A stretch of 26,862 nt of DNA, taken from the NCBI GenBank assembly GCA_003520455.1, contig DOUV01000640.1, positions 10,745 to 37,606 on the forward strand, given 5' to 3'. Both the position numbers and the translations under genes were made by a program. Shown here piece after piece: positions 7,901 to 14,078 of this stretch (positions within the stretch are counted from its first letter, which is position 1; every line of letters starts with the position of its first letter). The DNA is from Chloroflexota bacterium. Its GTDB lineage: Bacteria; Chloroflexota; Anaerolineae; Ardenticatenales; Ardenticatenaceae. The notes under the pieces were generated by a model. That model made no database searches. It worked only from the letters and a program-made list of their open reading frames with translations, and was not told the DNA's origin.

Positions 7901-10458
7901 TCCAGACAAAGAAAAGCGGTACTGTCTTCGCCGGGCCAGACGCCCCGCCTCAGGACGTGTTGATTGTCTCGGGCCGAGTTAACTTCGACTTCGTTGGTCG
8001 CCTCGTCGAAGCATACTACCCAGTGACAGAATCCCTGGGCATGCCAGGCGTCTTCAACCCAACGTACGATAGCATCCAATCAACGCGAACAACGTATGAC
8101 CTCCTGGATCGTACCACCAGGATTACGCTCCCGGATAATACATCCACGACCCTCGCCTACGCTTTCGGCCCTGACCGCTCCGGCGCCACGCAGTTCGAGA
8201 CCAGCGTCACTGACGCCAACGGGAATCTGAAGAAGACATATTACGATGTGCGCGAGTTGGTCACCGCTGTCAAGGAGTTCAACCAGGGTGGGAGCCAGGT
8301 CATCTGGACTAGCTATGCCTATAACCCGGTGGAAGAGATTACTCGGGTTATCGATGACAGGAACAATATCACCGGGGTCACCTACGACAGTCTGGGGCGG
8401 CAAACGAGCATCGATAGCCCCGATGCCGGCAAGACCGAGTTCATCTACGACCTGGCCTCGAATCTTGTTGCCAGGATCACGCCCAACCTGCGCGCCGAGG
8501 GCAGGCAGATCACGTACGATTACGACTTCAACCGGTTGACCACGATCACGTACCCCGACTTCCCGGGCAACAGCGTGTCCTATACATACGGTGCTTTTGG
8601 CGCCGCTCACAACCGCGCCGGACGCATCACCCTGATCGCGGACGAATCGGGTACGCAGGAACTGTTCTACGGGAAGCTGGGCGAAATCGTCAGGGAGATC
8701 AAGACGATTGCCAGCGCCACCGAGGGCACCAGCGCTCACTCGCCCGAGGTCTACACCACGCAGTACGTCTACGACACCTGGGGCCGTCTCCAGACCCTGA
8801 CCTACCCCGACGGCGAGCTCCTGACCTACTCCTATGACAGTGGCGGACTGGTCCGACAGGCAACTGGAGTGAAAGGCAGCTTCACCTACAACTACATCAA
8901 TCGCCTTGAGTACGACAAATTCCAGGACCGCGCCTTCGTGGAAGCCGGCAATGGCGTTCGCACGACTTACACGTACGACCCGAGCAACCGCCGGCTCGAC
9001 AACCTCATTGCTGGTGCGGCCGATGGCAGCCCGTTCCAGAATGTAACCTACACCTATGACAGGGTAGGCAACCTCCTGACTCTGGCCAACGACGTTCCCG
9101 TGCCGCCGGCCTCCCAGTACGGCGGGCCCATGACCGAAACATTCCGTTACGACGCTCTCTACCGTCTCACCGGTGCATCCGGCACCTACCAGTTCATGCC
9201 GGACAAGCGGCGCCAGTACAGCCTGAGTCTGGCGTACGACTCGATCCATAACCTTGTCTCGAAGCAGCAGACCGACCAGATCATGCAGCCGCCCGGCAGG
9301 CCCATCACCCAGAAGCCCACGACCTACACCTCGGCCTACAGCTATGGCGGCCCGCAGCCCCACGCACCCACGCACTTCGGCGACCGAACCTTTACCTACG
9401 ATCACAACGGGAACCAGACAGGCTGGACCAACGACCTGAACGGCACGCGCCGAACCATCGTTTGGGACGAGGAAAACCGCATCCAGAGCATCTTCGACAA
9501 CGGCCAGCAGCTGATATACAAGTACAACGATGCGGGCGAGCGGGTCGTCAAGCGCGGGCCGCTGGGTGAGATAGCCTTTGTCAACCCGTACTTCACCATC
9601 CGTAACCGCGAGATCGGCACGAAGCACATCTATGCCGACGCGACCCGGGTCGTCTCGAAACTGGTGAAATCGGACGACACCTTCGAGCAAGGCCAATTCT
9701 TCTATCACTCGAGCGACCAGGGGAGCATCAACTACGTCACCGATGCCAACGGCGGGATCTACGAGCATCTGGAGTACTTCCCCTTCGGCGAAACCTGGAT
9801 CCACGAAGCGGGCGACACTCACCTCACGCCTTATCTCTTTGCCGGTAAGGAACAAGATGAGGCGACGGGGCTCTACTACTTCGGGGCACGCTACTACGAC
9901 CCGCGGACCAGTGTGTGGCAGAGCACCGACCCCGTGCTGGACGACTATCTCAATGGCGAGCGGAGCGGTGGGGTCTATGATGCATCAAACCTCAACCTGT
10001 ACGCCTACAGTAGCCAGAACCCCACTACCTATATCGATCTGGATGGAAGAGGCAAGGTAAAGAAGGTAAAGAAGGTCGCCAAGACCAGTCTATCCACAGG
10101 GGGGATCAAGAAGGCAACTGCGAAGAAAACCAAAATCATAACGATAAATCTTTCGAAGGCTCAGTACCCTGAAACCGCCCAACACATCGCCGACTCGATA
10201 AAGAAGGGGCATCCTTCTGTAGTGACAATCAATCGCCCAGGGGCCAAGGCGAACCGTAGAGCTTCACTGAAGGGGATCCCAACAAAGAAGGGCACGGACC
10301 GGGATGAATGGCCTATGGCAATGTTCAAGGAAGGGGGAACAGGTGCTCATATCCGCCATATCGATCCGTCCGATAACCGCGGCGCCGGGAGTTGTATAGC
10401 CCATCGATGCGCCCCCTATCCTGATGGGACTGTGATACAAATAAAAATCGTGCCATAG
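1975..10458 (+). CDS. Exported SpvB/TcB/RHS polymorphic toxin with C-terminal NucB-type DNase
   Basis: A 2827-residue toxin-delivery protein. The ATG at 1975 follows a GGGAGG site and opens a Sec signal peptide (basic start, hydrophobic 6-20). Order of parts: a beta-rich ZU5-like domain (about 45-175); an SpvB-type domain from about 220 (GEARFSYPIQLPPGR, then GWMGLGWDI); FG-GAP/VCBS-like repeats with the calcium-loop motif D-x-N/D-x-D-G near residues 600, 684, 1265, 1367, 1463 and 1555; TcB-like middle regions; many YD/RHS repeats from about 1750; and the RHS core (about 2586-2693) with GLYYFGARYYDPRTSVW and YIDLDGRG. The last 134 residues change character, becoming lysine-rich and lower in GC. 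From about 2731 they match secreted Bacillus NucB nucleases: YPETAQHI, GHPSVVTINR, NRRASLKGIPTK, DRDEWPMAM, PSDNRGAGS, YPDGT. By family knowledge the RHS shell encloses the tip until release, and the tip would degrade DNA of competitors. The target is inferred. Confidence 0.92.
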   Translation: MPRLFRVLSLVALVAFLLPPPGESTAMAEPAGRLLQAAAVHLLPTQVIPVSPGQARRIDYEQASLEIGADALPGEILISITPLRQDDVPALDAGMTNITRGPRRGYRFQPHMRFRKKIRVTLPYDKALIPPGFTEQDVKTFYFDEQARTWRELERISVDSQRKVIVSLTDHFTDMINAVVAAPDPSLPMSYNPSSLKDIEAADPGEGINLIERPQVNNLGEARFSYPIQLPPGRDNMQPLLEVNYNSSSANGWMGLGWDIRISGLTIDTRWGVPRYDRDVETETYLLDDGQLTPLAHRGAPQVRTPEKVFHARVEGEFQRIIRHGSQPKNYWWEIVDKNGMRSFYGGDPQTNGPAADATLTDANGNIFKWALREVRDLNGNGVKYGYTRISDPGISGGTMPGSQLYLKTINYTQSNGAAGAFTVNFLRDSELPNVPNYAGLSSYQRRPDVMIDARGGFKMVTAALLKRIEVTFNHELVRRYDFVYQVGAFNKTLLQSISQSGEDGTVFNMHTFTYYDELLDAGGAYQGFGGPTDWSTGSDNVTAPAVPIEGQASALGGSVSTSVGGHLYVGFNLESPTKEGSGGGKVGFNYSSTDTVLEMIDLNGDELPDKVFKGGDGQVYFRLNRSGPGGTTAFDPPVPVTSLPAIARESSATISLGPELYLGVNVLYNHAETFTTSPVYFSDVNGDGLADLVNSKQVLFNHLVNGVPSFTLNSGDTPVPVGSGAVDSAGVISDYTALYEKEIDSFPLVDTVRRWVAPYDGQIQITGNAALIPDTSPERGQYQTADGVRVAIQQNGSELWMTQVAADDYGPKTPTGVDAISVRAGDRIYFRVQSVFDGRYDAVAWDPQITYLNIQPTTDVNGLNPYAYQASADFVLAGRRDLFAVAPLTGTVRLAGTLHKLGQTTDDTTLLVLKNGTPLFSQTLAWNETGDFSLPPDFEVLKGDKIQLRVKVDSPIDLRQLQWTASLFYVSTPVPGIPLQDSSGAYLLQLHPPYDIDMYPASNLTAPQQAWSVPQTGTLTVVSRLSAVAGDANGVVTLTVKRQNALVAKRTIAVSHGVVQNVQFNVDVTQGDQVYFDYSVYDPALAGKLSTPTVVVAYGDPNDSAVTSYTPPSALHSAVVPGLFAEPYRGWTYAGYNGNRDRASRPIDEARLVLSDVMPPRNPDGTVNYNNYNPVNAGAYPFTPFPQQGYWRGPADLSWVAGDEMSSSRLGPAFVSVPQANNFAGSRAVARLSRTSQDAVAAGLGPLGGSFSSGISYGEVDFLDMNGDGFPDIVGNGHIQYTNSQGGLEASNRALAGLGHVRDSDDFAQNIDIGGNAAMFKANARGEVNTSGRGAPKENRTGSQMALLGFGGSLGNGTSDIQTDLIDINGDGLPDRVSQGGSQLRVALNLGYGFAPTESWGSAAINAGASRDYSLGAGVGFNGGIYDFAGGVSFDKNQSQAGCQGLDLLSGSCTQTGQILVDLNNDGLPDQVSLNGNRLRVAFNTGNGFAPEADWTGAMSGGIDTSANVSAGGGLYFTIGIGPLCLPLPECYIIINPGGDGSQSMARQETALLDVDGDGYPDHISSTGDSSMTVARNRTGRTNLLKSVQRPLGATIDLDYQRNGNTYDQPQSRWVLSRVSLFDGTPGDGVDTQVTTYQYENGFYNRLEREFYGYQRVTEVQRDASNGEIPYRTIVREYANNSFFTQGLLTRELTQDAAGHPFIETQNTYSLVDTATGQGADPQSTTAAEFPQLVRTDRRFYEGSPTPGKSTYTTFRYDAFGNMTQMFDAGDVGAGDDVQADIDYSACTDNYVVDQPTKNVVSSNGAVLRHREATVDCATGDVTQIRQYLENGEAAVIDLVYFPNGNVQRVTGPSNNNGQRYEVLYEYDPTVQTHITKITDSFGYISTATYNLKYGEVETVTDTNDNPTAYVYDAFGRLASVTGPYEQSGPAPTIRFEYHPQAAVPWAIARHLDVFRGPAATIDTVVFVDGLDRVLQTKKSGTVFAGPDAPPQDVLIVSGRVNFDFVGRLVEAYYPVTESLGMPGVFNPTYDSIQSTRTTYDLLDRTTRITLPDNTSTTLAYAFGPDRSGATQFETSVTDANGNLKKTYYDVRELVTAVKEFNQGGSQVIWTSYAYNPVEEITRVIDDRNNITGVTYDSLGRQTSIDSPDAGKTEFIYDLASNLVARITPNLRAEGRQITYDYDFNRLTTITYPDFPGNSVSYTYGAFGAAHNRAGRITLIADESGTQELFYGKLGEIVREIKTIASATEGTSAHSPEVYTTQYVYDTWGRLQTLTYPDGELLTYSYDSGGLVRQATGVKGSFTYNYINRLEYDKFQDRAFVEAGNGVRTTYTYDPSNRRLDNLIAGAADGSPFQNVTYTYDRVGNLLTLANDVPVPPASQYGGPMTETFRYDALYRLTGASGTYQFMPDKRRQYSLSLAYDSIHNLVSKQQTDQIMQPPGRPITQKPTTYTSAYSYGGPQPHAPTHFGDRTFTYDHNGNQTGWTNDLNGTRRTIVWDEENRIQSIFDNGQQLIYKYNDAGERVVKRGPLGEIAFVNPYFTIRNREIGTKHIYADATRVVSKLVKSDDTFEQGQFFYHSSDQGSINYVTDANGGIYEHLEYFPFGETWIHEAGDTHLTPYLFAGKEQDEATGLYYFGARYYDPRTSVWQSTDPVLDDYLNGERSGGVYDASNLNLYAYSSQNPTTYIDLDGRGKVKKVKKVAKTSLSTGGIKKATAKKTKIITINLSKAQYPETAQHIADSIKKGHPSVVTINRPGAKANRRASLKGIPTKKGTDRDEWPMAMFKEGGTGAHIRHIDPSDNRGAGSCIAHRCAPYPDGTVIQIKIVP
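10049..10458 (+). other. NucA/NucB-type nuclease tip of the RHS protein
   Basis: This is the exchangeable C-terminal module, starting just after the RHS core end DLDGRG. Its first 30 residues are a lysine-rich linker; the DNA there holds a tandem GTAAAGAAG repeat and is visibly richer in A than the preceding 8 kb, as expected for a swapped-in module. The nuclease proper begins near 10165. Conserved acidic residues of the NucB family are in DRDEWP (2775-2780) and PSDNRG (2798-2803). Free NucB is a small secreted sporulation DNase; here the same fold appears as a toxin tip. Recognition is from memory of the family, not a search. Confidence 0.85.
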
Positions 10459-10811
10459 TCGCCTGCCAAGCAGCAGCGTCGCTGGTTCGCAAGCGGACCG
10501 TTGCCTCTGCCTTCGGGCCGCAACCGGTTCGTCAAGGCAATATCGAGGGCGCGCCAGCTGCAAGTCGGAAATGGGTTTGCAGCGGAGTCTGGTCGTATTC
10601 TATAATGAGCCGACGCGGGATGCGCAAAGTGGCCGCAGTCGCCCATATCTGCCTATCCTGCTTGACTTCAAACCCCTTGTCGGTGGGCGACGGCATTGCA
10701 GTCAGCTACCAGTGGATTCCAAGCAAGGTCGCTATGATCTCAGTCCCACAGGCCAGGGTGCACACGAAGCCAGAGTGCCTGCAATTCAGGAGGGGCAAAG
10801 GAGTACCGAGG
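10459..10811 (+). other. Non-coding gap between toxin and immunity genes
   Basis: No convincing gene. A plus-strand frame opening at 10605 runs into the immunity gene, but its upstream part has no domain and no ribosome binding site. Apart from the promoter at 10577-10606 I see nothing specific. Old toxin tips left behind by module exchange are common in such gaps, but I recognise none here. Confidence 0.5.
10577..10606 (+). promoter_or_regulatory. Probable promoter of the immunity gene
   Basis: TTGCAG (10577-10582) lies 18 bases before a perfect TATAAT (10601-10606). It sits in the 353-base gap between the toxin stop and the immunity start at 10812, giving a leader of about 200 bases. An independent promoter would let the cell make immunity protein without the toxin. 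Confidence 0.45.
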
Positions 10812-11453
10812 ATGAAAGCGAATTTGAGGAAGTTGGTCGAGATTGGCAGCCACCATCTAGGGCCAGATGGAGCACGATTCCCTGAAGATATCGTGCACAT
10901 GGCAGGCGCTCTGCACAAGGAACTGGAAGAATTGCTGGCGCTCAAGAATGGTTTCTTCGTATTCGAAAGTGCTTTGCATATCTTCCCACTGGGTCCTGCC
11001 AGCGAAGGGTATGACCTTGGGCCGTGGAATAGCAATGATCTCTGGCGGGCCGAGTACGGTGATATGGCAGTGGGATCACTGTTCTTCGCCGAAGATATCT
11101 TCGGCGAGCAGTTTTGCCTCCGAGAGGGGCGCGTCTGGCGCTTCGACCCGGAAACAGGTGAGTATGAGAGAGTAGCTACCAACCTCGAAGGATGGGCCAG
11201 GCGCATCCTTCAAAATTATGAGGAGGAGACCGGCTACCCGCTTGCCCATGCCTGGCAGGAGACGCACGGCAGGTTGCCCCTGCGAGAACGACTCCTCCCT
11301 AAGATGCCTTTCGTCCTTGGCGGTGAGTACAACGTCGAGAACCTGTACGCCCAGGATGCCGTAAAAGGTATGAAATCTCGTGCATATCTGGCACGCCAGA
11401 TTCGTGACCTCCCGGACGGTGCTCAGATCCAGTTCGAGATCACCGACGACTGA
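10812..11453 (+). CDS. SUKH (SMI1/KNR4)-like probable immunity protein for the NucB tip
   Basis: A 213-residue cytoplasmic protein without signal peptide or membrane segments. The ATG at 10812 has AAAGGAG eight bases upstream; the longer in-frame start at 10605 has no such support. The segment ELEELLALKNGFFVFESALHIF (about residues 31-52) followed by a SxDLW-like helix resembles SMI1/KNR4 (SUKH superfamily) proteins, a group whose members are often immunity proteins of nuclease toxins. Position directly after the toxin tip, on the same strand, supports that role: it would bind and block the NucB-type DNase inside the producing cell. The family call rests on this one segment and the context; another immunity fold is possible. 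Confidence 0.7.
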   Translation: MKANLRKLVEIGSHHLGPDGARFPEDIVHMAGALHKELEELLALKNGFFVFESALHIFPLGPASEGYDLGPWNSNDLWRAEYGDMAVGSLFFAEDIFGEQFCLREGRVWRFDPETGEYERVATNLEGWARRILQNYEEETGYPLAHAWQETHGRLPLRERLLPKMPFVLGGEYNVENLYAQDAVKGMKSRAYLARQIRDLPDGAQIQFEITDD

Positions 11454-11499
11454 TTCCTGGTCCGCAGGGAGAAGGGCCGGTTTTACCATAACGTGATGT

Positions 11500-11541
11500 G
11501 GCCTCTCCTGTACCCGCGAAGCGATTCGCGACGGGGAGGCC
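11500..11541 (+). terminator. Nested hairpin after the immunity gene
   Basis: A 9-base outer stem (GGCCTCTCC with GGGGAGGCC, one T-G pair) encloses an inner stem CGCGAA/TTCGCG with a GCGA loop. It starts 46 bases after the immunity stop. There is no clear T run, so it may end transcription weakly or protect the 3' end. Confidence 0.4.
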
Positions 11542-11892
11542 GCTTCTCGTCGATCACTTGGGGGCGAAGCGGGCTACACCTGTACAATACCTGCTCAGAA
11601 GCAAGTGGCTCTTCTACATGTGGCGAGAACCTTCGTGCCGGCGGGGAGGAGAAATCCGGCTGAGACGACCGGTTGGACCGCAGAGTAGCCTGAACAGACA
11701 GTCAGCGTTGGTCTGTGTTTTGTGTTGCGACGCACACAATCGCGGAGAAGTTGTTTGCGGTGCGTGATTCCTCGGGCGGTCTGATGGGGCGACGCTCGCA
11801 GGCAGAACCAGGCGAACGAGAATGGCCAGACAGCACTGTTCGGGAACGGCCTGCCCGTGGTCTCCCGGCAATATCGGGAAGGAAGATACGCG
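11542..11892 (+). other. Intergenic region before the two-component genes
   Basis: About 350 bases without a supported gene. A weak promoter-like pair, TTGGGG (11558-11563) and TACAAT (11583-11588) with 19 bases between, could serve the kinase gene. A small inverted repeat (TTGTGT with ACACAA) lies near 11720-11740. Open frames here have no domain or ribosome binding site. Confidence 0.4.
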
Positions 11893-13314
11893 ATGAACCT
11901 GGCCAGTCACACGCTCAAACAGCGGATCGCTATCTTGCGCTGGGCCCTCCCGGTTACGCTTGCCATTATAACGATATTGTACCAGCTTTGGTCAGCACAC
12001 CTGGCCCACAACTACTATGGCGAAACCATTCACTATGCGGTGGAGTTTCTGTTCTATGCTACGGTTGGCCCGCTGCTGATTTTTTTGGCTTTGACGCGCC
12101 TCGGCCGCTGGCTGGACGAAAAGGAGCGAGTCGAGAAACAAGCCCGGGCCAGCGAGCAACGGCTGGCCTCGATCACCAACGCCTCAGCCGATGCTATTCT
12201 TAGTCTCGACAGTCAGGGACGAATCGTATCCTGGAATCGCGGGGCCGAACTCATCTTTGGCTATCAGGAGCACGAAATGCAGGGCCGGTCACTCCTTGAA
12301 CTACTCGGGGGTCGTGAGGCGGCCGAGGTCGAGTTCCGCTGGCTGGCCGAGGGTGTCCGGCAAGAGGGGTTTGTCCGTGGGCACGAGACGACCTGCCGGG
12401 ACGTCACCGGCCAACAGATTAGTGTGGAATTGACGGCCACGCATCTCACGGATGAAGCCGGGCAAGAGCTTGCGATGTCGGTTATCTTGCGGGATGTCAC
12501 TGAACGCCAGCGCCGGGAGGCAGAGATCCGGCGCCTCAATGCCAGCCTGAGAGAACAGGTCGCCGAACGAACCCGGGAACTGGCCGAAAAGGTCGAAGAA
12601 TTGGCCCGAGCCAATTCCGAGTTGCAGCAACTCGACCGCATGCGGTCGGAATTTGTCTCTCTCGTTTCGCATCAACTTCGGGCCCCGCTCACGAACATGT
12701 ACGGTGCGCTCGAACACATCGAGGCCAATTGCCCCGTGATGGATGCGACCTGTGTCCGGATGCTTCCCATCCTGAATCAGCAGGTTGAGCGGCTCGACCA
12801 TATGGTGCGGGATGTGCTGAATATGACCCGCATCGAGTCTGGCGCTTTGGTGCTTCATCCCGAGCCCATCTCGGTTCTGCCGATTGTGGAACAAGTCGTG
12901 GAACAGATTCGCGCTCGCACTGCCGAAAGACAATTCTGCCTACCCACGAAACCCGGCCTACCGCTGGTCTTCGCCGACCGTGAGCAGGTGGTGGAAGCCC
13001 TCTTGAATCTGCTCGACAATGCCGATAAATACTCGCCGCCGGGGCAAGAGGTGGTCATTGACGTGCGGGCCGATCAAACCGAGGTGACGCTCTCGGTTCG
13101 GGATTTCGGTCCCGGCCTGCTACCCACCGACCTGGATCGTATCTTTGAGAAATTTCACCGGACCGACGGCAGCGACTCACAGGCGGTCTACGGCTACGGC
13201 CTTGGCCTGTACATCTGCCGCCGTTTAGTGGAGGCACAGGGCGGTCGTATCTGGGCGGAGAATCACCCCAGTGGCGGCGCAGTCTTCTCCGTTGCCCTTC
13301 CAGTAGCGACATAA
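11893..13314 (+). CDS. Membrane PAS sensor histidine kinase
   Basis: The 473-residue sensor of the two-component system completed by the next gene. I chose the ATG at 11893 because GGAAGG precedes it; an upstream in-frame GTG lacks a site. Two transmembrane helices (about 15-35 and 48-70) enclose a short outer loop, so the signal is probably sensed in the membrane or by the cytoplasmic PAS domain (about 88-205, with WNRGAELIFGY and a PAC-like end ILRDVTERQ). A coiled coil (205-248) leads to the phosphoacceptor histidine H260 in SLVSHQLRAPLTN. The ATPase domain shows the N box NLLDNADKY (372-380), DFGPG (404-408), IFEKFHR (417-423) and GYGLGLYIC (434-442). All catalytic boxes are present. The stimulus is not evident; redox or respiratory control is a guess from the operon downstream. 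Confidence 0.93.
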   Translation: MNLASHTLKQRIAILRWALPVTLAIITILYQLWSAHLAHNYYGETIHYAVEFLFYATVGPLLIFLALTRLGRWLDEKERVEKQARASEQRLASITNASADAILSLDSQGRIVSWNRGAELIFGYQEHEMQGRSLLELLGGREAAEVEFRWLAEGVRQEGFVRGHETTCRDVTGQQISVELTATHLTDEAGQELAMSVILRDVTERQRREAEIRRLNASLREQVAERTRELAEKVEELARANSELQQLDRMRSEFVSLVSHQLRAPLTNMYGALEHIEANCPVMDATCVRMLPILNQQVERLDHMVRDVLNMTRIESGALVLHPEPISVLPIVEQVVEQIRARTAERQFCLPTKPGLPLVFADREQVVEALLNLLDNADKYSPPGQEVVIDVRADQTEVTLSVRDFGPGLLPTDLDRIFEKFHRTDGSDSQAVYGYGLGLYICRRLVEAQGGRIWAENHPSGGAVFSVALPVAT

Positions 13315-13316
13315 CG

Positions 13317-13997
13317 ATGACTTCTCAGGCAATCTTGTTGATTGACGATGATGAAACCCTGCTCGAATTGCTCTCCGGTCACCTGGAGACGGCCGGGTAT
13401 CACTCCGTGGCGGTCAATGATGGCCCGGGCGGACTGCGCCTGGCCGCCGAGGTCCAGCCTGACCTGGTCGTGCTAGACGTGATGATGCCCGGTATGGATG
13501 GCTGGGAGGTCTGTCGGCGGCTGCGTGAGAAGTCGAGCGTGCCCATCATCATGCTCAGCGCCAAAGGTGAGGAAATTGACAAGTTGCGCGGTTTTCGCCT
13601 GGGCGTGGATGATTACGTGACCAAGCCCTTCTCCTTCGCCGAACTGACGGCTCGGGTGGGGGCGGTACTGGCACGGGCCACGCATGTCCCTGGGTCGGCC
13701 CATCAGGTGACGAGCGGCGACCTGAGCATTGATTTCGACCAACACCGTGTGGCTGTGGCCGGTCGCCCGATTGACCTCACCCCGACCGAATATCACCTGC
13801 TCGAAACCCTCGCCCGCCACGTTCACCGGACGGTGCCCACCGAGCGGCTGTTGGCCGAAGTCTGGGGGCCGGAATACGCCGGCGAGGTTGAACACGTCAA
13901 GCACTACGTCTGGGCCCTGCGCAAGAAGATCGAGACCGACCCCGGCGACCCCAAACACATCCTCACCGAACGTGGCTTCGGCTATCGCTTCGAATAA
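13317..13997 (+). CDS. OmpR/PhoB-family response regulator
   Basis: The 226-residue partner of the kinase just upstream; only two bases separate the genes, so they are co-transcribed and probably translationally coupled. The receiver domain (1-115) has the acidic pocket IDDD (9-12), the phosphoacceptor D54 in VVLDVMMPGMDG, S81 in the switch position and K103 in VTKPF. The C-terminal winged-helix DNA-binding domain (about 129-226) includes RTVPTERLLAEVWG, HVKHYVWALRKKI and ends LTERGFGYRFE, the usual PhoB-type finish. Phosphorylated dimers of this family bind direct repeats spaced 11 bases; such a repeat lies 25 bases downstream of its own stop, before the respiratory operon. Confidence 0.95.
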   Translation: MTSQAILLIDDDETLLELLSGHLETAGYHSVAVNDGPGGLRLAAEVQPDLVVLDVMMPGMDGWEVCRRLREKSSVPIIMLSAKGEEIDKLRGFRLGVDDYVTKPFSFAELTARVGAVLARATHVPGSAHQVTSGDLSIDFDQHRVAVAGRPIDLTPTEYHLLETLARHVHRTVPTERLLAEVWGPEYAGEVEHVKHYVWALRKKIETDPGDPKHILTERGFGYRFE

Positions 13998-14021
13998 TCC
14001 CCACCGAACACACACTTTCCC

Positions 14022-14038
14022 TAGACCCAATTTAGACC
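14022..14038 (+). promoter_or_regulatory. Possible response-regulator direct repeat
   Basis: TAGACC occurs at 14022-14027 and again at 14033-14038, exactly 11 bases apart, in the 81-base gap between the response regulator and the oxidoreductase gene. OmpR/PhoB regulators bind tandem half-sites with this spacing. A partial third copy (TAGACA) starts at 14060 but is out of phase. Two hexamers can recur by chance, so this is only a candidate. Confidence 0.25.
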
Positions 14039-14078
14039 TTTCCCTGCCACACTTAGCGGTAGACAGGAGCGCAGATCC

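Noticed and set aside
7200..9800. Recurrent TACGAC/TATGAC-type motifs looking like a tandem DNA repeat
   Set aside because: They are the YD dipeptides of RHS repeats in the protein; spacing is irregular and there are no direct repeats with uniform spacers, so it is not a CRISPR array.
8080..9855. 591-codon open frame on the minus strand
   Set aside because: It lies wholly antisense to the RHS coding sequence, whose frame has clear RHS motifs. The antisense frame is open because of codon bias in GC-rich DNA and has no domain.
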